Shown: positions 8,923 through 18,265, counted from the stretch's first letter. The stretch is 64,000 nucleotides of DNA from Azophilus sp963663395 (GCA_963663395.1 OY760226.1:1550001-1614000); one strand, 5' to 3'. Made by a program: numbers and translations. Notes: generated by a model not told the origin, from the sequence alone.

Positions 8923-9235
8923 GGAATGAGCCCCCGGTGAAATTCGTTACCTTCGGCGGCTTCCGATGTCCCTGGACGCGGTGCTGGACGGCCGCTCTCG
9001 CTTCCATGGATAGCTGTTCATGACGGCAGAATCGGGGTGAGTCCAGCACCGCCTTGGAACCCGATCGTGGGCGTTTGTGGTGCCATTCATCGACAGTCTA
9101 TGCTGCAATTTCCGAGCGCGACACCCGCGGGGCGACGCCACAGACTGGGGGAATGCAGCGGAGGTTCACGAGTCTGTCTCGTTTCACATTCCCATCCGCC
9201 AAACCCGGATCGAGACCGGAAAGGAGAAATCGACA

Positions 9236-10225
9236 ATGACAAGATCCACGCCGTTGGGCGTAACGGTCGGCAGCCTTGCCGTACTCGGGCCACCCGCGGC
9301 TGTCACGGTCGCCAAGCTGGCGGAATCGATGAACTACCGTTCGCTGTGGACCGTCGAAGCGACGGGCACCGATGCCTTCACCCTGCTGGCAGCCGTTTCG
9401 TCGGTGGTCCCGAACATCGACCTGGCGACCGGCATCGTACCTGTTCAGCTCCGCACGCCCCCGCTGAACGCCATGTCTGCAGCGACCCTGCAGGCCTTGA
9501 GCCCGGACGCGGATGTCTGGCTCGGATTGGGCGTCTCCGCACCGGGCATCCTCCGCCAGCATGGCGTGCCGGGTTCCGAGCGGCCGATTGCCATGATGCG
9601 CGAGTACGTCGCCCTGATGCGGGAGTGCCTGTCCGGTGAACCGGTAACCTTCGAAGGCGACTTCTGGCAGGTGAAACGATTCCGCCTCGGCGTGCGTCTC
9701 GGCGAGCGCCGGCCGAAGATCGTATTGGCGGCGCTGAACCCGCAAATGCTCAGGCTTGCCGGCGAAATAGCGGATGGCGTATTGCTCAACTACATTCCCG
9801 CTGCCCACGTCGGCACTGCCGTGGAGCGGGTCCGCGCCGGCGGCGATGCGCGGATATTCACCTATGTGCACGCCACCGTGGGCGATTTCGAGCGTTGCGC
9901 AAGGTCGGCCCGCAAGGACCTGTTCAACTACACCATGGCAGACGGCTACGCCAGGATGTTCCGCGCCAGCGGGTTTGCCGACGAAGTGGCGGAAGTGCGC
10001 GCGCGCCAGGCGGAGCGGGACCGGTTCGGCGCCCTGGCGGCGATCTCGGAGCGCATGATTCAGTCCATCGATTTCATCGGCTCTCCCGCGGAGGTTACCG
10101 ACTTCGTGGGGGACTATGTCGACGCGGGCGTGGAGTACCCGGTGCTGATGCCCATGCCCTGGGGTGAAGACCGCTGGGCAGTGACCGAAGCGACCATGGC
10201 CGCGGCTGCGCGCGCGGTCGAGTGA
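9236..10225 (+). CDS. luciferase-like (LLM) flavin-dependent oxidoreductase
   Basis: 329-residue bacterial-luciferase-fold TIM barrel. Typical family segments are visible: GVTVGSLAVLGPP at the start, TGIVPVQLRTPPLNAM in the strand 3-4 region, WLGLGVSAPGIL, and KIVLAALNPQMLRLAGEIADGVLLNYI. Relatives use FMN or F420 as oxygenases or dehydrogenases; the sequence alone does not show which. The ATG at 9236 has AAGGAG nine bases upstream and matches the family N-terminus; an open stretch upstream to 9077 is not family-like. It probably acts with the dehydrogenases and CoA ligase that follow, on an unknown organic substrate. Confidence 0.85.
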   Translation: MTRSTPLGVTVGSLAVLGPPAAVTVAKLAESMNYRSLWTVEATGTDAFTLLAAVSSVVPNIDLATGIVPVQLRTPPLNAMSAATLQALSPDADVWLGLGVSAPGILRQHGVPGSERPIAMMREYVALMRECLSGEPVTFEGDFWQVKRFRLGVRLGERRPKIVLAALNPQMLRLAGEIADGVLLNYIPAAHVGTAVERVRAGGDARIFTYVHATVGDFERCARSARKDLFNYTMADGYARMFRASGFADEVAEVRARQAERDRFGALAAISERMIQSIDFIGSPAEVTDFVGDYVDAGVEYPVLMPMPWGEDRWAVTEATMAAAARAVE

Positions 10226-10244
10226 ACGTGGCGGGCTGCTTTGA

Positions 10245-10290
10245 CCGCAACGCCCCACGCGTTCGTCACGCGCCTCCGGGGACGTTGCGG
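10245..10290 (+). terminator. long stem-loop after the LLM gene, possible terminator
   Basis: An exact 8-base inverted repeat (CCGCAACG at 10245-10252, CGTTGCGG at 10283-10290) encloses further pairing of CCCC (10254-10257) with GGGG. It begins 20 bases after the LLM stop codon. There is no T-run, so it may terminate weakly or protect the transcript end. Confidence 0.45.
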
Positions 10291-10364
10291 CTGTGGAATG
10301 ATGGCCCGGACCCGTGCTTCATTCTGTGATTAGATAGTCCCCTACGGACCTCGGGGATGGATCC

Positions 10365-11399
10365 ATGCAAGCAGGGCTGGTCACCGGCAAGCGCCGGGTC
10401 GAACTGGTGGAGATGCCGGAACCGGAGCCGGAACCCGGCAAGGCCGTGGTAGAGATCGACTATTGCGGCATCTGCGGTACAGACGTCCACGCCTATTTAT
10501 CCGGCGACCCCTATAACCCGGCGATCTGCGGCCATGAATGGACGGGCCGGGTGAGCGCCGCGGGGCAGGGCGTGACCAATGTGAAGGAAGGCGACCGGGT
10601 CGCTGCGGGCATGGTCACTGCCTGTGGCCAATGCCCCACTTGCCGGCGCGGCAACCCCAGCCATTGCGAGATCGCCTTTGTGAGCGCCGTCGGGAGGAGC
10701 CCGCTGGCCGCCCCGCACGGCGGTTTCGCGAGAGCCATCGCATTCGAGGCGGCGCGTCTCTATCAGATCGACGCGGCCATGAGCGAAGAAGACGCCGCCA
10801 TGCTGGAGCCAGTCACGGTTGCCGTGCACGCGGTTCGCCGGACGGACATTCGCCTGGGAGACACGGCCGTAATAATCGGCGCCGGCCCCATCGGGTTGCT
10901 GGTGCTGCAGGCTGCCCGCGCCGCCGGCGCCGGTCACACGATACTGGTCGAACCGGAACCCTCCCGGCGCCGTCTGGGCGGAACGCTGGGCGCGGATACG
11001 TTGATCGACCCGGTTGACGAGGATGCCGGCGAAGTGATCGAGGCCACCCTGGGCTCGCAGGGCGCAGACGTGGTTTTCGAGTGTGCGGGCATTCCGCGCA
11101 CCATCCAGCACGCGGTCGATCTGGTTCGCCGCGGCGGTGTGGTGTCATTGGTCGGCCTGCCCAATCTTCCCGCGGAAATCGATGCGGCCCGCTGGCTCGT
11201 CAAGGAAGTTCGCCTGACCGCGTCGCTCGCCTATCTGCACGAGGAATTCGAGGTGGCCAAGGGGCTTGTCGCGGACGGGCGCATTCGCTGCGCGCCGCTG
11301 CACACCGACACGGTCTCGCTCGGTGGGCTTGACGAGGCGTTCGGCAGGCTCGCGGAGCATCCCGCCGATATCAAGATACTGCTTGACCCGCGGTGTTAG
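10365..11399 (+). CDS. zinc-dependent alcohol dehydrogenase (MDR; sorbitol/butanediol DH-like)
   Basis: 344-residue medium-chain dehydrogenase. Catalytic zinc residues are Cys37 (in CGICGTDVH) and His57-Glu58 (GHEWTG). The structural zinc lobe has Cys87, Cys90, Cys93 and Cys101. The nucleotide-binding motif IIGAGPIGLLVLQAA lies in the middle. This layout is that of the sorbitol, threonine and butanediol dehydrogenase group, which oxidises secondary alcohols with NAD(P). The ATG at 10365 directly starts the conserved N-terminus. It lies in a cluster with an LLM enzyme, an SDR and an acyl-CoA synthetase, so it probably handles an alcohol intermediate of one pathway. Confidence 0.9.
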   Translation: MQAGLVTGKRRVELVEMPEPEPEPGKAVVEIDYCGICGTDVHAYLSGDPYNPAICGHEWTGRVSAAGQGVTNVKEGDRVAAGMVTACGQCPTCRRGNPSHCEIAFVSAVGRSPLAAPHGGFARAIAFEAARLYQIDAAMSEEDAAMLEPVTVAVHAVRRTDIRLGDTAVIIGAGPIGLLVLQAARAAGAGHTILVEPEPSRRRLGGTLGADTLIDPVDEDAGEVIEATLGSQGADVVFECAGIPRTIQHAVDLVRRGGVVSLVGLPNLPAEIDAARWLVKEVRLTASLAYLHEEFEVAKGLVADGRIRCAPLHTDTVSLGGLDEAFGRLAEHPADIKILLDPRC

Positions 11400-11453
11400 C
11401 CGGTTGACGCGGCCGCGGCGGCCCCGTTCGTCGCCGCTCGACGAATGCGCGTG

Positions 11454-12251
11454 CTATTGCAGTGCGTGAGGCAGCGGCGCGGGCAGCATCGACATGCCTC
11501 CGTCGACGACGAATTCCTGGGCCGTGATGAAGGAGGACTCATCCGATGCGAGGAAAACTACCAGGTCAGCGATGTTGTGCGGATGCCCCACCACGCCGAC
11601 CTGGGCGGTTGGGTCCGGCACGTCGAACAGCTCGGGGTTCTCGAGCGCCGCTTCTGCCACCTGGCGCCCCAGATTGCGCACCATCGGCGTGTCGATGACG
11701 CCCGGATGGACTGAATTGCAGCGAATCCGGTAGCCGGATTCCAGGCAGTGTGCCGCGATCGAGCGGGTCATGCCCTCAATGGCGCCCTTGGCGGCGGCAT
11801 AACCCACGGTGCCGCTGTAGCCGAGCTTGGAAACAACTGAGGCCATGTTGACGATGGAGCCGCCCCCGCTTGCCGCCATAAGTGGAATCGCGTACTTGCT
11901 GCCGAGGAAGGTGGAGTCGGCCATCACCTCCATCTGTGTCCTGTACTGCGCGTAGGTCTGGCTTTCCACCGTGCCCCCGATTACGAGGCCGGCATTGTTG
12001 ACCAGCACGTGCAGGGCGCCGTATTCGCTTTTGATTTCGGCGATGATCTCCTGCCAGCGCGCTTCGTCGGCTACATCCTGGTGCTTGAATACCGCGCCGA
12101 TTTCGTCGGCTAACGCCTGACCGGCTTCCCGGTCGATATCGGTCAGCACCACCTGCGCCCCCTCGGCGGCAAGTGCCCTTGCGTCAGCTTCCCCGAGACC
12201 CTTGGCGCCTCCGGTAACCAGCACGACCTTTCCTGCGACACGTCCTGTCAT
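11454..12251 (-). CDS. SDR-family NAD(P)-dependent oxidoreductase
   Basis: 265-residue classical short-chain dehydrogenase with TGGAKGLGE cofactor motif, NNAG, Ser in GSIVNMASVVSK, and YAAAK catalytic pair. The C-terminal SDESSFITAQEFVVDGG is typical of the 3-alpha/20-beta-hydroxysteroid and cyclohexanol type SDRs, although steroid specificity cannot be claimed. The ATG at 12251 has GGAGGT about seven bases upstream. It converges with the MDR gene and lies downstream of, and on the same strand as, the acyl-CoA synthetase gene (gap 92 bases), so those two may be co-transcribed. Confidence 0.9.
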   Translation of the reverse strand: MTGRVAGKVVLVTGGAKGLGEADARALAAEGAQVVLTDIDREAGQALADEIGAVFKHQDVADEARWQEIIAEIKSEYGALHVLVNNAGLVIGGTVESQTYAQYRTQMEVMADSTFLGSKYAIPLMAASGGGSIVNMASVVSKLGYSGTVGYAAAKGAIEGMTRSIAAHCLESGYRIRCNSVHPGVIDTPMVRNLGRQVAEAALENPELFDVPDPTAQVGVVGHPHNIADLVVFLASDESSFITAQEFVVDGGMSMLPAPLPHALQ

Positions 12252-12343
12252 CGACGCGACCTCCAGCTTTCAGTGGGAATGGGGCGATTATCTTGGCAAA
12301 GACGGACGAGCGCAAAACACGCCGCCATTTGTCCGAACTCCAG

Positions 12344-13882
12344 TCAGCTCCCTGATACGCGCCGGTCCTGTCCCGCCCAGTAGGGTTCGCGCAGGTCCTT
12401 GCGCTTGATCTTGCCTACCGGGCTCTTCGGCAGCGGTTCGGTCTGTATGGTGACGCTGCCGGGTTTCTTGTAGGAGCCCAGTTCCTGCGCCGTCAGATCG
12501 ATGACTTCGTCCGTGGTCAAGGCATCGGCGTCCTTGACCACGCAGACGGCATGGGGCGTTTCACCCCATTTGGCGTGCGGCACGCCGAATACGGCGACTT
12601 CGATCACGGCCGGGTGGTTGGCGATGGCATTCTCGAGTTCCGCCGGCCAGATGTTGAAGCCGCCGGAGATGATCATGTCGTCGGCCCGGTCGACGATGTA
12701 GAGATAGCCGTTGGCATCGAGGCGCCCGAGGTCGCCGGTCTTGATCCAGCCGTTGATGACCCGCTCCCGGGTGGCTTCCTCGTTGTTCCAGAAACCGCTC
12801 ATCATGCCGTCGGCCCGGGCGACGATCTCGCCGACCTCGTCGGTCGCCACGGGCCGGTTGTCCTCGTCCCAGATCTCGACCTCCGCGAAGGGCAGCGCCA
12901 GGCCGCAGGAACGCAGGGGTGTGGAGCCCTCGACCTCCGCGAACCACTGGCGCGGGCCCATCATGGAAACGGGTAACACCTCGGTCTGGCCGTAGCCCTG
13001 GTAGAGCACATCGCCGAACACGTCCCGCGCGGCCAGCGCCGTGGCATCCTGGATGGGCGCCGCGGCGATCAGCAGGCACTTCAACTTCGAGAAATCCCGC
13101 CCCCGCGCGCTGTTGTCCTGGACGACGGCGTTGACCATGGTCGGCACCATGAACCCGTAGGCAATGCCTTCGCGTTCCATGAGGTCGAGGGTTTCCCGGG
13201 TGTCGAAATGGTCCAGCATGACGTTGCAGCCGCCGCTGAGCCAGGTGGGCAGGTACTGATAGCCGGAGCCGTGGGAAATGGGGCCGAGGTGCATGCACTT
13301 GTCGCCGGGCTCGACTGGCGGGAACGCGTAGAACCAGTCTCTGCCGGCATCGAGCCAGGCCTTGTGGCTATAGGCAACGCCCTTGGATTTGCCGGTGGTG
13401 CCGCCGGTATGGCGAATGATGAAATTGTCGTTTTCGGCGATGTCCGGATCCGGGTCGTTTTCCGGGTGCTGCGCCAGCCAGTCTTCGTAGCCTGCATCGC
13501 GCACCCACACCTGATCGAGATCGGGCAGTTCATCGGCAATGCCAGTAACCTCCGCGGCATGGTTCTCGCTCACGATCAGCAGCCGGCACCCGGTGTGCCC
13601 GAGCATGTGCAGGTGCGCATCGCGGCCGTTGCGCGGGTAGAGCGGCACGCGCACCAGGTTCGCGGCCGCGGCGCCGCCGAACAGGTCCGCCGCCTCGATC
13701 GAATTGTCTTCGAGCACGCCGATCCGGTCCCCCGGCTCAAGGCCCGCTGCCAGCATGGCGTTCGCCAGGCGCAGGGAGCGCTGCCACGAGTCGGCGAAGG
13801 TCAGGCGGCGTTCGCCATGCACCACCGCTTCGAGATTGGAGTAGTGAGCGGCTGCCCGCCGCATCAGGGTACGCACATCCAT
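12344..13882 (-). CDS. AMP-dependent acyl-CoA synthetase/ligase
   Basis: 512-residue ANL-superfamily adenylating enzyme. The P-loop RHTGGTTGKSKGVAYSH, GYGQTE, the hinge block IKTGDLGRLDANGYLYIVDRAD and the C-terminal catalytic lysine in KSPVGKIKRKDLRE are all present, so it should be active. It would activate a carboxylic acid as acyl-AMP and then acyl-CoA; the fatty or aromatic acid substrate is unknown. The ATG at 13882 is favoured by AAGGA upstream and the conserved N-terminus (MDVRTLMRRAAAH); an upstream in-frame TTG at 13921 adds 13 poor residues. A decayed copy of its first codons lies upstream at 13970-14056. Confidence 0.92.
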   Translation of the reverse strand: MDVRTLMRRAAAHYSNLEAVVHGERRLTFADSWQRSLRLANAMLAAGLEPGDRIGVLEDNSIEAADLFGGAAAANLVRVPLYPRNGRDAHLHMLGHTGCRLLIVSENHAAEVTGIADELPDLDQVWVRDAGYEDWLAQHPENDPDPDIAENDNFIIRHTGGTTGKSKGVAYSHKAWLDAGRDWFYAFPPVEPGDKCMHLGPISHGSGYQYLPTWLSGGCNVMLDHFDTRETLDLMEREGIAYGFMVPTMVNAVVQDNSARGRDFSKLKCLLIAAAPIQDATALAARDVFGDVLYQGYGQTEVLPVSMMGPRQWFAEVEGSTPLRSCGLALPFAEVEIWDEDNRPVATDEVGEIVARADGMMSGFWNNEEATRERVINGWIKTGDLGRLDANGYLYIVDRADDMIISGGFNIWPAELENAIANHPAVIEVAVFGVPHAKWGETPHAVCVVKDADALTTDEVIDLTAQELGSYKKPGSVTIQTEPLPKSPVGKIKRKDLREPYWAGQDRRVSGS

Positions 13883-13969
13883 GTCTGGTCCTTGCTGACT
13901 CACCGGGCCGGCCATTACCAAGTGGGTGGCCTACGGTAATCATAGGAATTTATGGGGCTGGACACTACG

Positions 13970-14056
13970 GCAAAATTCCGGCGCCCGTTAACGTGCAACT
14001 CCTCTGCGGGATTCGAACAGTGGGCGGCTGCCCGCCGTGGCAGGGTCCGCACGTCC
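13970..14056 (-). pseudogene. decayed N-terminal fragment of an acyl-CoA synthetase gene
   Basis: The segment at 14010-14056 matches the start of the intact synthetase gene (13834-13880) at 38 of 47 positions, with a constant 176-base offset and no gaps. Read on the minus strand it gives DVRTLPRRAAAH against DVRTLMRRAAAH. The similarity continues in frame as HCSN…LHVNGRRNFA against HYSN…VHGERRLTFA. The ATG has become GCG and a stop follows in the decayed part, so it is not expressed as this protein. It is either a degraded tandem duplicate or the remnant of a second, related ligase gene. Confidence 0.7.
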
Positions 14057-14181
14057 GCTCCAGGCGTGTGGAGGGGGAACTTTCTGCGGCCTTCGATGAC
14101 TGAATCATGTCGACAGTTGCCAGCAGGGGTTACGCTGCTCGAATCTCAAAGACATCCGGGCGATGCGGGAATGTTTGCGCA

Positions 14182-16479
14182 ATGACCGATGTGCAGAGCT
14201 TCCTGGTTGCGGCCGAGCGGGGGAACGGCAGCGCGATTCTCACCCTTGATTCCGACCGGGAAGGCATCACTGCCCGTTCCGGGCGGGTCGTTCGTTGGCT
14301 CGCAAATGTTCGAAAATCGGAAAATCGCGCGCTCGCCGAGCGCTTCGTTGACGCTCTTGTCGACCGGTATGGAGAGGATCCGACGACGGCCGCGGCTGCG
14401 GCTACCGGATTGGCCAGAATCAGGGCTCGCGGCAAGGCTTTGCGTGTTCGCGAGGTGCGGGAAGCCATTCAACAGGCCCAGCGCTTTCAGGAGTCTTTTT
14501 CCAATAAAAACCGCGATTGGGCCGATCGAATCCGGGCAGCCGGCATGCGCTCCACCTATCGCAACGACGGTGTTCCCCTCCTCAGGGTCAAGATCGATGC
14601 CGTGGCCAGAGTTCGGTATCGCGAGAACCCCACCGTGTCGAAGCTCGTGGCCACCGACGTTGTAGAGCGCAAGGCCCAGGAGGCAATCATGGCGAATAGC
14701 CGTGGCGGCAGGCACTTGGTCTCCACCCGGGAAGTCGCCGAAGTCCTGTCCAGGGTGATCGCCGACGAACTTGAGACGGCCTATATTTCACGTCGAAACC
14801 AGGCTTGGAAGGCGTTTTCGCTGACAGAGGGTTCCATCGCCCGTGAGGCGTTCGAGCGGGCGGCGGCGGAATGCGAACCGCGGTTGGTGGTTCGTCTGGA
14901 ACAGCTTACGCCCAATGCGGTGCAAGACCTCACGTCTCGGCTGCATGAAGGCATCCGCACCGGCCGAATTCCGGCTGACCGGCTCGACGATGACGCCGCA
15001 TTGACCGAATTCGCGCATGCACAAGCGCAGGGTTTCCTGGCCGAGCGGGTTGCGGCCCACGCGGCGGTCGCCCGGCTCGACCTTGGCGGAGAGGCCGGCC
15101 ACAGCGAAAAGGCGGCCTTGTTGTCCCTCGTAACCCGCGACAATATTCCCGAGCGGTTCGTGCCGGCCATGGGGCGCGCGTACGAAAAAGTGCGAGAAGA
15201 TATCGCGGGCCTGACCGGGTCGTCGTCGGACGCGGCCCTGGCAGTCAGCATCCGCAAGATCCAACTTGCGATCGAAAAGGCGTTCCTGGATTCGAACAAT
15301 CGCATCGAAATCGAAAACCAGGACAGGATGTTCGAACAGGCATGGCGATTCCTGCTCGCGCCGGGTGGCGAAGCGCAGGCCGCCGCAATCTTGGGTCGGT
15401 TCGTTCCGGCTGACAGCCTGTTGCGGGGCATCACCGAGGGCGCGTCCAACTACCGCTTGCTTTTCCCCGGCACCCCAGAATGGAGCCGCAAGTATCGGGG
15501 CGTCCACGAATCGCTGAACGGCCGGCTGGTCCACGATGAGCAATCGAGAGACGTGGCGAGTGTCTATTCCACGCTGATGCTGTCGTTGTGCAGGATTCTC
15601 GACCAGTCGGTGGCGGGCGGCAGTGAAGACACAGAGCTGGATTTCGAGAGGACGCCGGGCGACGGGGCGGTCGCCGCCTTGCGCAACTATGGCATTCCGT
15701 TTCCCCCGCCCAACAGGGTCGGCGCATCAAACCGCCGCGTTCCGCTCTCGCACCCCCAGTTGGCAGCAGTCAAAGCCGAACTACGTTCCCTTCTGCTTCA
15801 CAGTGTCGGCGAAGCAGCGGATGAGTCCGGATTGGCGAAGGCATGTCTGGACGACCTCAGCGAGAACCACCTGCGCTACCTCGAACAGGAGCGCACCCAA
15901 GGATGGGGCCGTGTCGTCAACCGCTATTTTATCGACAGCGACCAATGCCTGCCTCAGGACCCGGAGGCGGTGGTCCAGGCCTTGCGAGACTTCTGCATAG
16001 AACGGGAGGGAGAGGGCGCCGGAACATTGAACCGGGAACTGCTGAAAAAGGTTTCCGCCATGGCAACGCAAGACACGATCAACTGCGTGCATTGGGGTTG
16101 CATGGATCCGAACCGGCCTGATCTGGCCATCATGAACGGCGACCTGCGGGGTGTGGTCGACAGCATCGAGTACAGGCTTTCCAGGGGCGAAGACGGGCAA
16201 ATCCGATTGCGGGTAGAGCAGCGTTTGCGGCCACTGTGGTACCTGCCGGTAAACAAGGACACTGACGTCGAGGCAATGGGCTCGGGAGAGGGCGCCATCG
16301 CCGACCGCATTGCCTTGAGCCCGACGAAGAGCCATTTCCGTACAACGGTTGAATTGCGATTTGCACGGAATGCCCGCGAACCCATCATCGGCAATGTCGA
16401 CCTCGGCTATCGTCTCGTCGAGGGCGTCCACGACGAAAGTGAGTCTCCCTATATCATTCGCAACCCCGCCAGGAGATGA
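14182..16479 (+). CDS. large protein of unknown function
   Basis: About 765 residues, not recognised. It looks soluble and mostly helical, with no signal peptide or membrane segment and few cysteines. The N-terminal half is rich in Arg, Ala and Glu helices. The last 150 residues (from MATQDTINCVHWGCMD) look more beta-rich, with acidic and basic patches, and may be a separate domain. The ATG at 14182 gives a natural N-terminus (MTDVQSFLVAAERGNG); an in-frame ATG at 14107 would add 25 residues. Neither has a good ribosome-binding site. It lies between a decayed ligase fragment and ahcY and has no functional neighbours on its strand, so recent acquisition is possible. No function is proposed. 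Confidence 0.75.
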   Translation: MTDVQSFLVAAERGNGSAILTLDSDREGITARSGRVVRWLANVRKSENRALAERFVDALVDRYGEDPTTAAAAATGLARIRARGKALRVREVREAIQQAQRFQESFSNKNRDWADRIRAAGMRSTYRNDGVPLLRVKIDAVARVRYRENPTVSKLVATDVVERKAQEAIMANSRGGRHLVSTREVAEVLSRVIADELETAYISRRNQAWKAFSLTEGSIAREAFERAAAECEPRLVVRLEQLTPNAVQDLTSRLHEGIRTGRIPADRLDDDAALTEFAHAQAQGFLAERVAAHAAVARLDLGGEAGHSEKAALLSLVTRDNIPERFVPAMGRAYEKVREDIAGLTGSSSDAALAVSIRKIQLAIEKAFLDSNNRIEIENQDRMFEQAWRFLLAPGGEAQAAAILGRFVPADSLLRGITEGASNYRLLFPGTPEWSRKYRGVHESLNGRLVHDEQSRDVASVYSTLMLSLCRILDQSVAGGSEDTELDFERTPGDGAVAALRNYGIPFPPPNRVGASNRRVPLSHPQLAAVKAELRSLLLHSVGEAADESGLAKACLDDLSENHLRYLEQERTQGWGRVVNRYFIDSDQCLPQDPEAVVQALRDFCIEREGEGAGTLNRELLKKVSAMATQDTINCVHWGCMDPNRPDLAIMNGDLRGVVDSIEYRLSRGEDGQIRLRVEQRLRPLWYLPVNKDTDVEAMGSGEGAIADRIALSPTKSHFRTTVELRFARNAREPIIGNVDLGYRLVEGVHDESESPYIIRNPARR

Positions 16480-16693
16480 GGCTGCATGTCCTCCGTATCC
16501 TACTCCGGGTGCCAGGCCGCCGAGGCGCCGCCCCTGCTCGACGGCAATGCGGTGAACGGGAGCGAATTCAATTCATTTGACAGCCCGATGCCCGCAAAAG
16601 AGGTCCGTTCGCACCCGGTACGGGGCAGCCGCAAGCCCTCCGAAGCGCTGACGGCCGAGGTGAGGCCTGCCTTGGCAACGCGTCGCGGACGGC

Positions 16694-18070
16694 TCAGTAC
16701 TTGTAACTTTCCGGCTTGTACGGCCCGGCCGTGTCCACCCCGATGTAGTCGGCCTGGGAGGCGGTGAGCCGGGTCATCGTGCCGCCGAAGCCCGCCACCA
16801 TCAGTTCCGCCACCTCTTCGTCGAGCTTTTTCGGCAATACCTCGATGGTCACCGGCGCCCGCTGGTTGTCGGGCTGGCTGGCCCAGCGTTCGTGGTAGAG
16901 GTGCATCTGGGCGAGTACCTGGTTGGCGAAAGAGCCGTCCATGACCCGGGACGGGTGGCCCATGGCGTTGCCCAGGTTCACGAGGCGGCCTTCCGAGAGC
17001 AGGATGAGGTAGTCGCCGGGTTGGTCGCTGCGGAAAACCTGGTGCACCTGGTCCTTCACCATCTCCCAGCGCCAGTTGTCGCGCATGTAGGCGGTGTCGA
17101 TTTCGTTGTCGAAGTGGCCGATGTTGCAGACCACGGCGCCGTTCTTGATCGTCTGCAGCATGGCGGCATCGCAGACGTTGCTGTTGCCGGTGCAGGTCAC
17201 CACCAGGTCGGTGTCGTTCATCAGCCGGGTGTCGATGTCTTCGACGCGGCCGGTATTGACGCCGCCGCGGTAAGGCGAAACCAGTTCGAAGCCGTCCATG
17301 CAGGCCTGCATGCCGCAGATCGGGTCGATTTCCGCTACCCGTACGATCATGCCCTCCTGGCGCAGACTCTGGGTGGAGCCCTTGCCGACATCGCCGTAGC
17401 CGAATACCAGGGCGCGCTTGCCGGCGAGCAGCATGTCGGTGCCGCGCTTGATGGCATCGTTCAGGCTGTGCCGGCAGCCGTAGCGGTTGTCGTTCTTGGA
17501 TTTGGTGACGGAGTCGTTCACGTTCACCGCGGGCACCTTGAGTTCGCCTTGACGCAGCATGTCGTGCAGCCTGTGTACGCCGGTGGTGGTCTCTTCGCTG
17601 ATGCCGTGGATGCTGCGCAGCATCGACGGGTAGCGCTGGTGCACCATCTGCGTGAGGTCGCCGCCGTCGTCGAGCAGCAGGTTGGCGTCCCAGGGCTGGC
17701 CGTCCTTCAGCAGGGTCTGCTCGATGCACCAGTCGTACTCCTCCTCGGTCTCGCCCTTCCACGCGAACACGGGGATTCCGCGGGCCGCCATGGCGGCAGC
17801 GGCGTGGTCCTGGGTGGAGAAGATGTTGCAGGACGACCAGCGCACCTCGGCGCCGAGGGCCATGAGCGTCTCGATCAGCACGGCGGTCTGCACGGTCATG
17901 TGGATGCAGCCGATGACTTTCGCGCCGGCCAGGGGTTGCTCGTCCGCGTATCTGCCGCGCAGCGCCATCAGTGCCGGCATTTCCGCCTCGGCCAGCGCGA
18001 TTTCCCGGCGTCCGAATTCGGCGAGCCCGATGTCGGCCACGCGGTAATCGGTGAAACTGGCGTCGGACAT
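16694..18070 (-). CDS. ahcY: adenosylhomocysteinase (S-adenosyl-L-homocysteine hydrolase)
   Basis: 458 residues, full length. It hydrolyses S-adenosylhomocysteine to adenosine and homocysteine with bound NAD+, sustaining the methyl cycle in the cytoplasm. The substrate region (GCIHMTVQTAVLIETL), the NAD motif GYGDVGKGS, TGNSNVCD and the C-terminal lysine-tyrosine tail (KPESYKY) are all family hallmarks. The ATG at 18070 was chosen for AAGGA upstream and the conserved start (MSDASFTDYRVADIGLAEFG). I looked for an SAH riboswitch in the leader and did not find its conserved GAGGAGCG core. It diverges from a probable methionine aminotransferase gene. Confidence 0.97.
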   Translation of the reverse strand: MSDASFTDYRVADIGLAEFGRREIALAEAEMPALMALRGRYADEQPLAGAKVIGCIHMTVQTAVLIETLMALGAEVRWSSCNIFSTQDHAAAAMAARGIPVFAWKGETEEEYDWCIEQTLLKDGQPWDANLLLDDGGDLTQMVHQRYPSMLRSIHGISEETTTGVHRLHDMLRQGELKVPAVNVNDSVTKSKNDNRYGCRHSLNDAIKRGTDMLLAGKRALVFGYGDVGKGSTQSLRQEGMIVRVAEIDPICGMQACMDGFELVSPYRGGVNTGRVEDIDTRLMNDTDLVVTCTGNSNVCDAAMLQTIKNGAVVCNIGHFDNEIDTAYMRDNWRWEMVKDQVHQVFRSDQPGDYLILLSEGRLVNLGNAMGHPSRVMDGSFANQVLAQMHLYHERWASQPDNQRAPVTIEVLPKKLDEEVAELMVAGFGGTMTRLTASQADYIGVDTAGPYKPESYKY

Positions 18071-18250
18071 GGTTCGTTCCTTTTTTGGTTCCGGCTTTGG
18101 GCGCACAGGCGTTACGCGGCTGTTGCGCCGCTGGCCGGGCCGGGGCTTCAGGGGCGGCGGATGCTACCAAAGGTTATGGGAGAACGGAAAACCGGCCGGC
18201 GCGCGGCAGGGCGGCGGCTGTCGCCACAGCGCACCTGTGCGGGGCAAAGA

Positions 18251-18265
18251 GTTCATAATGTGAAC
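18251..18265. promoter_or_regulatory. palindrome between ahcY and the aminotransferase gene
   Basis: GTTCA-TAATG-TGAAC is a perfect inverted repeat with a 5-base centre, 25 bases before the aminotransferase start. It contains CATAAT, a possible -10 box, though no good -35 is seen. It could be an operator for the plus-strand gene or the divergent pair. Confidence 0.4.

Larger units (their letters stand above)
8557..9235. other. 679-base intergenic region between divergent units
   Basis: No convincing coding frame. It holds a strong minus-strand promoter and direct repeats at 8887-8922, then about 330 bases of leader for the DUF1329 gene. Short open frames here have coil-like composition and no plausible ribosome-binding site. 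On the plus side the last 15 bases hold the AAGGAG site of the luciferase-like gene at 9236; I see no convincing plus-strand promoter. Confidence 0.6.

Noticed and set aside
14008..14022. GGGATTCGAACAG, T-loop-like sequence
   Set aside because: It is part of the decayed acyl-CoA synthetase copy (matches the intact gene) and no tRNA arms surround it.
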